DNA of 64,000 nt from Neogemmobacter tilapiae (lineage in GTDB: Bacteria > Pseudomonadota > Alphaproteobacteria > Rhodobacterales > Rhodobacteraceae): NCBI RefSeq assembly GCF_014652215.1, contig NZ_BMYJ01000006.1, positions 1 through 64,000 on the forward strand, written 5' to 3'. The position numbers were made by a program, and so were the translations under genes. Position 1 is the stretch's first letter; every line of letters begins with the position of its first letter. The notes beneath the pieces were generated by a model. That model saw nothing but the letters and a program-made list of their open reading frames with translations. It made no database searches and was not told where the DNA came from. Shown here in pieces: positions 51,281 to 59,519 of this stretch.

Positions 51281-52077
51281 AAGACGAAGTGACCCCCATG
51301 TCTCGTGTCATTGAAGCGCGGGATTTGAACCTTGTCTTCCAGACGGCGGATGGGCCGGTTCAGGCGTTGAAGGATGTGAATCTGACCATCAACCGGGGGG
51401 ATTTCGTCAGTTTCATCGGCCCTTCGGGCTGTGGCAAGACGACCTTTTTGCGCTGCATTGCGGCTTTGGAGCATCCGACAGGGGGCCGTCTGACCGTCAA
51501 CGGGATGACGCCTGATCAGGCGCGGATGGCACGGGCCTATGGCTATGTCTTTCAGGCGGCGGGGCTTTATCCTTGGCGCACGATTGCGGGAAACATTCGG
51601 CTGCCTTTGGAGATCATGGGGTTTTCCAAGGCGGATCAAGAGGAGCGGGTGGCCCGTGTTCTGGACCTGGTGGAACTGTCGGGCTTTGGGAAGAAATTTC
51701 CCTGGCAGTTGTCGGGGGGGATGCAGCAACGCGCCTCGATTGCCCGCGCGCTGGCCTTTGATGCGGATATTCTGCTGATGGACGAACCCTTTGGGGCTTT
51801 GGATGAAATCGTGCGGGACAGGCTGAATGAAGAGGTGCTGAAGCTGTGGGCGCGGACGGGAAAGACGGTGGCTTTCGTGACTCATTCGATCCCGGAAGCG
51901 GTGTATCTTTCGACGAAGATCGTGGTGATGAGCCCGCGACCGGGGCGGATTTCGGATGTGATCGACAGCCCTTTGCCGCGGGAGAGGCCCTTGGAGATTA
52001 GAGACAGCCGGGAATTCATCGAGATTGCGCATCGGGTGCGCGAAGGCCTGCGGGCCGGGCATGGGGATGAGCTGTGA
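51277..52077 (+). CDS. ABC transporter ATP-binding protein (pyrimidine/NMT1-type importer)
   Basis: A 266-aa ATPase of the nitrate/taurine/thiamine-precursor importer type. Walker A is GPSGCGKT near residue 49, the signature LSGGMQQRASIARAL is near 146, Walker B LLMDEPFGALD near 168-178, and the switch histidine is in FVTHSIPEAVYLS. It energises the two permeases downstream and the binding protein. A second possible start is Met8. The stop TGA at 52075 is the first triplet of another repeat, and a GNAT gene then separates the ATPase from the permeases. Confidence 0.9.
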   Translation: MKDEVTPMSRVIEARDLNLVFQTADGPVQALKDVNLTINRGDFVSFIGPSGCGKTTFLRCIAALEHPTGGRLTVNGMTPDQARMARAYGYVFQAAGLYPWRTIAGNIRLPLEIMGFSKADQEERVARVLDLVELSGFGKKFPWQLSGGMQQRASIARALAFDADILLMDEPFGALDEIVRDRLNEEVLKLWARTGKTVAFVTHSIPEAVYLSTKIVVMSPRPGRISDVIDSPLPRERPLEIRDSREFIEIAHRVREGLRAGHGDEL

Positions 52078-52172
52078 TCCAGCGGAATGGCTGCGCCATA
52101 AGCTTTTGCGTTCGAGGGGGCTTTGCCCCCCGGCTGCGCCATCCCCCAAGGTATTTGGGGGCAATGTGAATG
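52075..52172 (+). repeat. stop-codon-linked intergenic repeat, copy 5 (forward)
   Basis: Runs TGATCCAGCGGAATGGCTGC ... GAGGGGGCTTTGCCCCCC ... AAGGTATTTGGGGGCAATGTGAATGGG. The TGA is the ATPase stop and the final ATG (52170) is the GNAT start. Confidence 0.8.
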
Positions 52173-52613
52173 GGTGATCTGGTGATCCGGGAGGCGGTGG
52201 TCGGCGATCTGGCGGCTTGTGCGGCCATCGTGAACGCCGACATTGACGCGCGGGGCTTTATGCCGCGGACGGTCACGGTCGAGGATATTGAGGCGATGTT
52301 TGTGCCGACCTTGCTGGAGGCGCGGGTTCTGCTGGTGGCGGAAAGCGAGGGTGCGGTGTTGGGTTATCTGTCGTCGGAACCCACGGGCGATGTGCGGGGC
52401 TTTTATGTGCGGGCGGATGCGCAGGGCAAAGGGGTCGGCAAGGCGCTGATGGACGGGGCGAAGGCGCGGTTTCCGGCGGGTCTGCGGTTGACGGTGTTTG
52501 AGCCGAACACGGGTGGGCAGAGGTTCTATGTGCGGGAAGGCTTTGTGGATACGGGGGTGCGGTCTGTGGATGATGGGGTTCCTGTGATGCATCTGGAATG
52601 GGTGCCGCGATGA
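52170..52613 (+). CDS. GNAT-family N-acetyltransferase
   Basis: A 147-aa GNAT protein. The N-terminal VIREAVVGDLAACAAIVNADIDARGFMPR matches phosphinothricin-type acetyltransferases. The acetyl-CoA loop is FYVRADAQGKGVGKALMDGAK near residue 82-102, and FYVREGFVDTG closes the fold. The acceptor substrate is unknown. It is inserted within an ABC transporter operon between the ATPase and permease genes, with repeats of two different families on its two sides. Confidence 0.85.
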   Translation: MGDLVIREAVVGDLAACAAIVNADIDARGFMPRTVTVEDIEAMFVPTLLEARVLLVAESEGAVLGYLSSEPTGDVRGFYVRADAQGKGVGKALMDGAKARFPAGLRLTVFEPNTGGQRFYVREGFVDTGVRSVDDGVPVMHLEWVPR

Positions 52614-52620
52614 TCGGCGT

Positions 52621-52746
52621 GATATGCCCCCCACCCCATCCCTCCCCCACGGGGGGGGAGGGGGTCGCGTCTTTCCCATGTGGCACGTCTGAATTGAAGC
52701 GCCTCCCTCCCCCCTTGTGGGGGAGGGTTGGGGTGGGGGGGCTGTT
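52621..52746. repeat. C-rich/G-rich hairpin repeat, copy 2
   Basis: Two units with CCCCACCCCATCCCTCCCCC or CCTCCCTCCCCCC arms followed by G-rich complements, separated by about 40 bases of unrelated sequence. It resembles the element at 14622-14742. It ends directly before the start of the first permease at 52750. Confidence 0.72.
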
Positions 52747-52749
52747 GTG

Positions 52750-53616
52750 ATGAAGCGGGTGCTGCCAGTTCTGACGGTGCTGTGTGGGATTGTTGCCCTT
52801 TGGTATCTCGCCTCGGTCTGGCTGAATGCCACCTGGGTCTATGATCAGGCCGCCCGCGATGGGCGGAGCGTGACCTTTTCCCAAATGGTCGTTGAAACCC
52901 AGTCACAGGAACGCCCGCTTTTGCCGCCACCACATCAGGTGGGGGCCGAGTTGTGGAAGGGGCTGACGGCGCAGGCGGTGACCTCGAAACGCTCGCTGGT
53001 CTGGCATGGCTATAAGACGTTTGAGGCGACGATGGCGGGCTTTGCCTTAGGGATCGCGCTGGGCGTGGGGCTGGCGGTGGCGATTGTTTACAGCCGGACG
53101 GTGGACCGTTCGGTGATGCCTTGGGCGATCATCAGCCAGACGGTGCCGATTGTGGCCTTGGCGCCGATGATCATCGTGCTTTCCAGCAAGATGGGCATTG
53201 ACAGCAAGCTGGTGCCGAAGGCGATCATCGCGGCCTATCTGTCGTTCTTTCCGGTGCTGGTCGGCATGATCAAGGGGCTGCGCAGCCCGGATGCGATGCA
53301 GTTGGATCTGATGCGGACCTGGAATGCCAGCGGCTTGCAGAATTTTCTGGTGCTGCGGCTGCCGTCGTCGATGCCTTATTTCTTTGCCTCGCTGAAGGTC
53401 GCCATTGCGGCGGCTTTGGTGGGGGCCATCGTGGGGGAATTGCCCTCTGGCGCGACCGTGGGTCTTGGCGCGCGGATGTTGCAGGGCAGCCAATATGGGC
53501 GGCCTTTGGACATGTGGGCGGCGCTGTTCGCGGCGGCTTTGCTGGCCGGGGTTCTGATCCTGATCGTGGGGCAGTTGGAGCGGCTGGCGCGCAAACGGAT
53601 GGGGGCGGCGGGATGA
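52750..53616 (+). CDS. ABC transporter permease 1
   Basis: A 288-aa inner-membrane permease of the ThiX/SsuC type. The first helix (VLPVLTVLCGIVALWYLASVWL) is followed by a periplasmic stretch of about 50 residues, longer than usual. The core has the DUF/BPD motif GLRSPDAMQLDLMRTWNASGLQNFLVLRLPSSMPYFFASLKV with the EAA loop that contacts the ATPase. It overlaps the second permease by four bases. The start follows a GC-rich repeat. Confidence 0.88.
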   Translation: MKRVLPVLTVLCGIVALWYLASVWLNATWVYDQAARDGRSVTFSQMVVETQSQERPLLPPPHQVGAELWKGLTAQAVTSKRSLVWHGYKTFEATMAGFALGIALGVGLAVAIVYSRTVDRSVMPWAIISQTVPIVALAPMIIVLSSKMGIDSKLVPKAIIAAYLSFFPVLVGMIKGLRSPDAMQLDLMRTWNASGLQNFLVLRLPSSMPYFFASLKVAIAAALVGAIVGELPSGATVGLGARMLQGSQYGRPLDMWAALFAAALLAGVLILIVGQLERLARKRMGAAG

Positions 53617-54458
53617 TCTTGGTCTTTGCAGCCCTTGCGATCTGGCTGGCGGGTTGGGCGCTGAACATGGCTTTGGCGCGGTCGTGGTTTGGCGAAAGCC
53701 GGGCCGGGCGGATCAGCATCGCGCTGATCTTTGGCGGGACGGTTCTGCTGGTTTGGGAGCTGTTGGTGCGGGGGCTGGAGGTCTCGCCGGTGATCCTGCC
53801 GCCGCCCAGCGTGATTGGGGGCAAGATCGCCGAAAGCCTGCCGGTGCTTTGGGCGGACTTTGTTCAGACGGTGCTGAAAGGGGCGCTGAGCGGCTTTGTC
53901 ATGGGCTGCGGGGCGGGGGTTCTGGCGGCCATTCTGATTGACCGTTCGCCGTTCCTGCAAAAGGGCCTGCTGCCCATTGGCAATTTCGTGGCGGCTTTGC
54001 CCATCGTGGGGGTCGCGCCGATTTTGGTGATGTGGTTCGGCTTTGATTGGCAATCGAAGGCGGCGGTTGTTGTGATCATGGTGTTCTTTCCGATGCTGGT
54101 GAACACGGTCGCCGGTCTGCAAGCCAGCGAGAGGATGCAGCGCGATCTGATGGCCACTTGGGGCGCGGGATATTGGCAATCGCTGTGGAAACTGCGGCTG
54201 CCTGCGGCCATGCCTTTCATCTTCAACGGGCTGAAAATTTCATCGACTCTGGCCCTGATCGGGGCGATTGTGGCTGAATTCTTTGGCAGTCCCATCGTCG
54301 GCATGGGTTTTCGCATCTCGACCGAGGTCGGCCGCCTTGGCCTCGACATGGTCTGGGCCGAGATTGCGGTGGCGGCATTGGCGGGGTCTGCCCTTTACGG
54401 GCTGATCGCGCTGATCGAACGGGGGGTGACCTTCTGGCACCCGTCGCAAAGGCATTAA
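53613..54458 (+). CDS. ABC transporter permease 2
   Basis: A 281-aa permease paralogous to permease 1, with LPPPSVIGGKIAESLPVLWADFVQTVLKGALSGFVMG and the EAA-type stretch SERMQRDLMATWGAGYWQSLWKLRLPAAMPFIFNGLKIS. Two different permeases imply a heterodimeric channel. The ATG at 53613 overlaps the preceding stop. The binding-protein gene follows after 33 bases. Confidence 0.88.
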   Translation: MILVFAALAIWLAGWALNMALARSWFGESRAGRISIALIFGGTVLLVWELLVRGLEVSPVILPPPSVIGGKIAESLPVLWADFVQTVLKGALSGFVMGCGAGVLAAILIDRSPFLQKGLLPIGNFVAALPIVGVAPILVMWFGFDWQSKAAVVVIMVFFPMLVNTVAGLQASERMQRDLMATWGAGYWQSLWKLRLPAAMPFIFNGLKISSTLALIGAIVAEFFGSPIVGMGFRISTEVGRLGLDMVWAEIAVAALAGSALYGLIALIERGVTFWHPSQRH

Positions 54459-54491
54459 CCGGACCCCAAAGGGGCCAACAAGGAGGTCAGA

Positions 54492-55472
54492 ATGAAAAAG
54501 TTCCTAACCGGCGCGCTGATGGCGGGCATGGCCACAACGGCGCAGGCCGAGGACGTGACGCTGCAACTGAAATGGGTCACGCAGGCCCAGTTCGCGGGCT
54601 ACTACGTCGCCCAAGCCAAGGGTTTCTATGAAGAAGAGGGCCTGAACGTCACCATCCTGCCCGGCGGGCCGGACATTGCCCCGACGCAGGTCATCGCCGG
54701 GGGCGGGGCGGATGTGGTCGTCGAATGGATGCCCGCCGCCTTGGCCGCCCGCGAAAAGGGTCTGCCGCTGGTGAACATCGCGCAGCCCTTTGCCAGCTCG
54801 GGCATGATGCTGACCTGCCTCAAGGAATCGGGCGTCGCCAGCCCCGCCGATTTCGCCGACAAGACCTTGGGCGTCTGGTTCTTTGGCAATGAATATCCCT
54901 TCCTTTCGTGGATGTCGCAGCTTGGCCTGAAAACTGACGGTTCGGCGGGCGGCGTCACCGTGCTGAAACAGGGGTTCAACGTCGATCCGCTGTTGCAGAA
55001 ACAGGCGGCCTGCATTTCGACCATGACCTACAACGAATATTGGCAGGTCATTGATGCGGGGATCAGCCCGGATGACCTTGTGACCTTTAAATACGAAGAT
55101 CAGGGCGTCGCCACCTTGGAAGACGGGCTTTACGTGCTGGAAGAAAAGCTGGCCGATCCGGCTTTTGCCGAGACGATGGTGAAATTCGTCCGCGCCAGCA
55201 TGAAAGGCTGGAAATATGCCGAGGCGAATTCGGACGAAGCGGCGATGATCGTGCTGGAAAACGATGAATCCGGTGCCCAGACCGAAGCCCACCAAAAGCG
55301 GATGATGGGCGAAGTGGCGAAACTGACCGCAGGTTCCAACGGCGCGCTGGATGTGTCGGCGGCGGATCGCACTGTCGCCTCGCTGCTGGCCGGTGGTTCC
55401 GACCCCGTGATCACTAAGACGCCGGAAGGCGCCTGGACTTCGGCGATCACGGACAAGGCTTTGGCGGAATAA
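54492..55472 (+). CDS. ABC transporter substrate-binding protein (NMT1/THI5-like)
   Basis: A 326-aa periplasmic protein with signal peptide MKKFLTGALMAGMATTAQA and an NMT1/THI5-type start VTLQLKWVTQAQFAGYYVAQAKGFYEEEGLNVTILPGG, then AGGGADVVVEWMPAALAAREKGLPLVNIAQPF. This family binds pyrimidine-like compounds such as hydroxymethylpyrimidine; in this setting uracil, thymine or a dihydropyrimidine is likely. A good AGGAGG precedes the ATG. A strong hairpin (55488-55517) ends the cluster. Confidence 0.9.
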   Translation: MKKFLTGALMAGMATTAQAEDVTLQLKWVTQAQFAGYYVAQAKGFYEEEGLNVTILPGGPDIAPTQVIAGGGADVVVEWMPAALAAREKGLPLVNIAQPFASSGMMLTCLKESGVASPADFADKTLGVWFFGNEYPFLSWMSQLGLKTDGSAGGVTVLKQGFNVDPLLQKQAACISTMTYNEYWQVIDAGISPDDLVTFKYEDQGVATLEDGLYVLEEKLADPAFAETMVKFVRASMKGWKYAEANSDEAAMIVLENDESGAQTEAHQKRMMGEVAKLTAGSNGALDVSAADRTVASLLAGGSDPVITKTPEGAWTSAITDKALAE

Positions 55473-55487
55473 GATCAGCAAACTATA

Positions 55488-55517
55488 AGCACACCCGGAA
55501 ATAGATCCGGGTGTGCT
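55488..55517 (+). terminator. hairpin after the ABC importer operon
   Basis: AGCACACCCGGA (55488-55499) and TCCGGGTGTGCT (55506-55517) form a perfect 12-bp stem around AATAGA. The T-run is weak. The stem probably terminates or protects the transcript. Confidence 0.7.
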
Positions 55518-55629
55518 CTGCGCGAAATTATACTTTCAACACTTGTAGCCCAAAGTAATCTGGTTTCAACTCTGACTTGTGTCGTCAAGGTTGAGCGATG
55601 CCGCAGCCATAGTTGAAAGGTCTAATCCG
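55518..55629 (+). promoter_or_regulatory. A/T-rich leader of the second RTX gene
   Basis: The 112 bases are lower in GC than the surroundings (GAAATTATACTTTCAACAC near 55523). They hold an AAAGG ribosome-binding site about ten bases before the ATG at 55630. A promoter is likely but no clear -35/-10 pair was fixed. Confidence 0.3.
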
Positions 55630-57276
55630 ATGCCCATATTCTCCGGAAGCCAAGACAATGACACATTGGCCGGTAGCGCCGAAATCGACCTTCTAACTGG
55701 TTTAGGCGGTAACGATTTTCTGGAAGGCAGCGAAGGGGATGATACCCTAGACGGTGGTGAGGGAAACGACAGCCTCTATGGCGGGTCACAAAATGATTCA
55801 CTTTTGGGGGGCGGCGGGAATGATGTTCTTTCCGGCGGCACCGGGAACGACACGCTGGATGGCGGTGATGGCAACAATACCCTGTCAGGCGGCCTTGGGG
55901 ATGATGTGATCTATGCGGGCAGCGGCAGCAATCAGGTTTCGGGCGATGATGGCAACGACACCCTGTATGGCGACGACAATTATGTCGCTCTTTCTGGCGG
56001 CGAAGGCGACGATCTCATCCTCCTTGGGACCGGTCAAGCCACCGGCAGTGGCGGAGCTGGCAATGACACGATTCAGGGCGGCAGCGGCAATGACGAACTG
56101 AGTGGTGGAGACGGCAATGACCTCATCATTGCGGCTGGGGGGCGGGATTATCTTTACGGCGGTAAAGGCGCTGACACGCTGCAAGGGGCGGATGACGCGT
56201 TTCTATATGGTGGCGACGGCGACGATCACCTTACAGCCATCGGCTTTAGCAACCGCTTGCTGGGCGACGCTGGGAATGACATGCTGTATGGCGGCTCGGC
56301 CAGTGGCGTTGGCGTCTATGGCGGAAGTGGTGATGATCACTTCTTTGTGGCTTCTTCAATCAATTCGTCTTTCTTCGGTGGCAGTGGAAATGATACTGTC
56401 ACGGCTGGTTCGTCTGATCCCCTATACGTGGCAGGAGAGGACGGGGATGATGTGTTCATTGCTGGCACCGGCGCGCTTTCTGGCTACGGAGGCGCGGGGA
56501 ACGACCTTTTCCAAGGTGGAACAGGCAACGACACCGCAATTGGCGGTTCAGGGAATGACAAGCTGAACGGCGGCGATGGAGACGATTATCTGTCCGGCGA
56601 GTTAGGCGATGATAGCCTTGTCGGTGGCGCGGGCGATGATTTTCTTTACGGGGGTGCTGCACATCTATTGGAAAACGAAGGTTTCGATACACTGGATGGC
56701 GGCGCAGGGCAGGACTTCCTTTATGGCGGTGCTGATGGCGACAGCGTTTTGGGCGGGACTGGGGTCGATCAGCTGTTTGGCGGCAATGGCAACGACAGCC
56801 TTGATGGCGGCGCTGACATCGACATTCTGAACGGAGAGGCCGGGAACGACAGCCTTTCCGGCGGCGATGGCGGTGACGCTTTGCTCGCAGGCGCGGGAGA
56901 AGACAGCCTTTTGGGCGGCAAGGGGGCTGACCAGATGTTCGGCGGCGTGGGCGATGACTGGCTGCGGGGTGGCTCTGGCGTGGACAGCCTGAGCGGTGGT
57001 GACGGGATCGACAGTTTTGTCTTTGCAAGCAAGGCCGAAGCCCGCGGCGACCACATCGCCGACTTTGCCCATGGTATCGACAAGATAGATCTGTCCGCCT
57101 TTATGGATGGGGGCCGCTTCATCGGGGCGAAAGCGTTCAGCGGCAAGGCGGATCAGGTGCGCTATGTCAGCACCTCGGGTCTGTTGCAGGGCGATGTGAA
57201 TGGCGATGGCCGGGTTGACTGGTCACTGACCATCGACAATCACGCCGTGCTGACGAAGGGCGACTTTATCTTTTGA
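55630..57276 (+). CDS. RTX (hemolysin-type calcium-binding) protein 2
   Basis: A 548-aa protein made of many GGxGNDxLxG-type repeats (such as GGEGNDSLYG, GGGGNDVLSG, GGTGNDTLDG) from about residue 20 to 455. A C-terminal region starts at FVFASKAEARGDHIADFAHGIDKIDLSAFMDGG, which resembles the M10 serralysin C-terminal domain with the type I secretion signal. There is no enzymatic domain. GC content is lower than the neighbours. It is unrelated in detailed order to the RTX gene at 24766 but shares the same build. An in-frame GTG at 55579 is less likely as start. Confidence 0.87.
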   Translation: MPIFSGSQDNDTLAGSAEIDLLTGLGGNDFLEGSEGDDTLDGGEGNDSLYGGSQNDSLLGGGGNDVLSGGTGNDTLDGGDGNNTLSGGLGDDVIYAGSGSNQVSGDDGNDTLYGDDNYVALSGGEGDDLILLGTGQATGSGGAGNDTIQGGSGNDELSGGDGNDLIIAAGGRDYLYGGKGADTLQGADDAFLYGGDGDDHLTAIGFSNRLLGDAGNDMLYGGSASGVGVYGGSGDDHFFVASSINSSFFGGSGNDTVTAGSSDPLYVAGEDGDDVFIAGTGALSGYGGAGNDLFQGGTGNDTAIGGSGNDKLNGGDGDDYLSGELGDDSLVGGAGDDFLYGGAAHLLENEGFDTLDGGAGQDFLYGGADGDSVLGGTGVDQLFGGNGNDSLDGGADIDILNGEAGNDSLSGGDGGDALLAGAGEDSLLGGKGADQMFGGVGDDWLRGGSGVDSLSGGDGIDSFVFASKAEARGDHIADFAHGIDKIDLSAFMDGGRFIGAKAFSGKADQVRYVSTSGLLQGDVNGDGRVDWSLTIDNHAVLTKGDFIF

Positions 57277-57312
57277 TCTATGGCCTTGATCAGGGCCTGT
57301 AAATCTTTACTC

Positions 57313-57335
57313 TTTGCGTAAATTCTTTGCGCAAA
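57313..57335. promoter_or_regulatory. tandem TTTGCG palindromes upstream of the ScfR regulator
   Basis: TTTGCGTAAA (57313-57322) and the perfect palindrome TTTGCGCAAA (57326-57335) lie 13 bases apart, just before the ribosome-binding site. They recall the TTTGCAAA core known for RamB, a related regulator in corynebacteria. Autoregulation is inferred. Confidence 0.5.
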
Positions 57336-57348
57336 GAGGGGATTGGTC

Positions 57349-58614
57349 ATGGCCCTGTCCAGACTGATCGGCAGTCGATTGCGGGAACGTCGGCAGGCTT
57401 TGGGCCTGAAACAGGCCGATGTGGCGGCCAGGGCCGGGATTTCGGCCTCTTTCCTGAACCTGATCGAGCACAACCGTCGCCGGGTGGGGGGCGAGGTTCT
57501 GGCGGGGCTGGCCCGGGTCTTGCAGATGGATGCGGCGGCGCTGGGCGGGATCGGCGAAAGCGGCTTGCTGGATGATTTGCGGGCGGCGGGTGCAGGCACG
57601 GCGGCGGAACTGGACCGGGTGGAGGAATTCGTCGGACGCTTTCCGGGCTGGGCCGGGGCCTTGGCGCAGGCCTCGGGGCGGGCGGTGCAGGCGGAACGGG
57701 CGGTGATGGTCCTAAACGACCGCATGGCGCATGACCCGCATCTGGCGCAGGCCTTGCATGAATTGCTGACGGCGGTGTCGGCGGTGCGGGCGACGGCGGG
57801 GATTTTGGCGGAAACCGGCGATCTGGCGCCGGAATGGCGCGATAGGTTCCAGCGGAACCTGCATCAGGATGCCGAACGCATGGCCATCGGGGCGGAAACG
57901 CTGGTGGCTTGGCTGAACCGGGCCGAAGGCGGGGCCGAGGCGGTGGCCAGCCCGCAGGAAGAATTCGACGCCTGGCTGGAGGCGAAGGGCTGGCATTTGG
58001 CGGGGCTGGAGCGGGGCGAAGGGGCCGAGGCGGAGATTGAGGCGGAGATTGAGGCGGGCCTGACCTCGCATCTGGCGCGCGATCTGGCGCGGGTCTGGGC
58101 GGTGCGAACGCAGGCCGAGGCGCGGGCGATGCCCTTGGAACAGGCGCAGGGCTTTGACGACCCCCTGGCGCTGGCGGCGGGTTTTGGCCTGGGGCCGATG
58201 GCGGGGCTGCGGCGGATGGCGGGGCTGCCGGGCTCTGTGCATGGGTTGGTGATCTGCGACGGGGCGGGGGCGCTGACCTTTCGCAAACCCGCGCGGGGCT
58301 TTGCCCTGCCGCGCTTTGGTGCCGCCTGCGCGCTGTGGCCGCTGTTTCAGGCGCTGACGCGCCCAGGCCAGCCGGTCGAGGCGCGGGTGCGTCTGGCGGG
58401 CCGGGGGGGCGAGGGCGGCTTTCACCTGCGGGCGGTGGCCGAAACACGTGTGGGGGCGCGGTTTGGCGATCCGGTTTTGGTTGAGGCGGCGATGCTGATC
58501 ACGCCCTTGGGACAGGTGGCCGAGGAGGTGCCGGAAATCGGCAGCACCTGTGCTGTCTGCGCAAAACCGGCCTGCCCGGCGCGGCGGGAAGGGTCGATTT
58601 TGGCCCCTCTCTGA
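57349..58614 (+). CDS. XRE/ScfR-type short-chain fatty acyl-CoA regulator
   Basis: A 421-aa regulator with an N-terminal helix-turn-helix (RLRERRQALGLKQADVAARAGISASFLNLIEHNRRRVGGEVL) and a long C-terminal ligand domain of the ScfR/RamB/PrpR type. It includes GRGGEGGFHLRAVAETRV and a terminal cysteine cluster CAVCAKPAC (metal or Fe-S-like). Such proteins respond to short acyl-CoA and control acetate or propionate metabolism. The ATG at 57349 is used with AGAGGGG upstream. The next operon, with a CrbS-like kinase, may be linked to acetate. Confidence 0.82.
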   Translation: MALSRLIGSRLRERRQALGLKQADVAARAGISASFLNLIEHNRRRVGGEVLAGLARVLQMDAAALGGIGESGLLDDLRAAGAGTAAELDRVEEFVGRFPGWAGALAQASGRAVQAERAVMVLNDRMAHDPHLAQALHELLTAVSAVRATAGILAETGDLAPEWRDRFQRNLHQDAERMAIGAETLVAWLNRAEGGAEAVASPQEEFDAWLEAKGWHLAGLERGEGAEAEIEAEIEAGLTSHLARDLARVWAVRTQAEARAMPLEQAQGFDDPLALAAGFGLGPMAGLRRMAGLPGSVHGLVICDGAGALTFRKPARGFALPRFGAACALWPLFQALTRPGQPVEARVRLAGRGGEGGFHLRAVAETRVGARFGDPVLVEAAMLITPLGQVAEEVPEIGSTCAVCAKPACPARREGSILAPL

Positions 58615-58796
58615 TCCGGCGGAATGGCCTTTGGCCATAAGGCCATGCGTTCGAGGGGGCTTTGCCCCCTATTCGCTGCCGCTCTTCCCCGGCCCGCGCA
58701 GGCTTGCGTGGGTGTTCGGCGCTGAAATCGGTCCACTGGACCGATTTCCGGGCGCGCCTCACCCCCCAGGATACTTTTGAAGAAAAGATGGGGGCA
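58612..58796 (+). repeat. stop-codon-linked intergenic repeat, copy 6 (forward, with insert)
   Basis: Starts TGATCCGGCGGAATGGCC, with TGA as the regulator's stop, and continues GAGGGGGCTTTGCCCCCTA. An insert contains the perfect inverted repeat GAAATCGGTCCA-C-TGGACCGATTTC (58724-58748). The end (AGGATACTTTTGAAGAAAAG then ATGGGGG) is diverged from the other copies. Confidence 0.75.
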
Positions 58797-58807
58797 GGGA
58801 TGAAGTT

Positions 58808-58837
58808 TTGACAGATGGGGACCAGCGGCCCTAATGT
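58808..58837 (+). promoter_or_regulatory. candidate promoter of the receiver-kinase operon
   Basis: TTGACA (58808-58813) is followed after 18 bases by TAATGT (58832-58837). The strong ribosome-binding site AAAGGAGG (58850-58857) lies close to the TTG start at 58862. The -35 is perfect, the -10 weak. Confidence 0.42.
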
Positions 58838-58861
58838 TACAAGAGCCACAAAGGAGGCCCC

Positions 58862-59236
58862 TTGTCCGCAACGCCCCATGTCCTGCTGATTGAAGACGAA
58901 CCGAACATCGCCGAGGCGATCCGCTTTCTTTTGTCGCGCGATGGGCTGTCGGTGACGGTGCTGGATCATGGGGCCAAGGCGATGGCGGTGATGCGGGAAA
59001 AGGTGCCAGCGCTGGTCATTCTGGATCTGATGCTGCCCGACATCAGCGGCTTGGAAATCCTGACGGCGATGCGGGGGGAAAGGGCCTTTCGCGGGGTGCC
59101 GGTGCTGATGCTGACGGCCAAAGGCCAGGCACGCGACCGTGAGGCGGCGGAAAAGGCGGGGGCGAGCCTGTTCATGGCGAAACCCTTTGCCAATGCCGAG
59201 CTGATGGCGGCGGTGCGGCAATTGCTGGGGGCCTAG
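58862..59236 (+). CDS. receiver-only response regulator
   Basis: A 124-aa CheY-like protein with no output domain. The acidic pair is in LIEDEPNIAEA near residue 10, the phospho-aspartate in VILDLMLPDISGLE near 57, the conserved threonine in MLTAKG near 84 and the lysine in FMAKPFANAE near 106. The start is TTG, supported by the strong ribosome-binding site and the absence of another early start. As the first gene of the unit it probably receives phosphate from the symporter-kinase two genes downstream. Confidence 0.88.
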   Translation: MSATPHVLLIEDEPNIAEAIRFLLSRDGLSVTVLDHGAKAMAVMREKVPALVILDLMLPDISGLEILTAMRGERAFRGVPVLMLTAKGQARDREAAEKAGASLFMAKPFANAELMAAVRQLLGA

Positions 59237-59237
59237 C

Positions 59238-59519
59238 ATGGCGACGCGCCGCCTTCGTCCGATGTTTGTCGCCAAACGGTCCTACCGTCTGCGCCGCCTG
59301 CGGGATGGGGCGCGGATGTTACCCTTTCTGGGGGCCTTTTTGTATGTGCTGCCGCTGTTGTGGGTGCCAACCGGTCAGACCCGTGATCTGGCGCGGGATG
59401 CGGTCTATCTGTTCCTGGCCTGGGGGGTGTTGATCGGCCTGACCGCGCTGATCGCGGCGCGGCTGCGGGCGGCGGGGAATGATGCCGATGATCCGGCGAG
59501 TGCTGAGGACGCGGAATGA
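59238..59519 (+). CDS. small two-helix membrane protein
   Basis: A 93-aa protein with a very basic N-terminus (MATRRLRPMFVAKRSYRLRRLRDG), two membrane helices (about residues 28-45 and 57-77) and an acidic C-terminus ending PASAEDAE. Similar small membrane proteins often precede SSS-type transporters, so it might be a subunit of the downstream symporter-kinase; the family is not certain. It overlaps the kinase start by four bases. Confidence 0.75.
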   Translation: MATRRLRPMFVAKRSYRLRRLRDGARMLPFLGAFLYVLPLLWVPTGQTRDLARDAVYLFLAWGVLIGLTALIAARLRAAGNDADDPASAEDAE

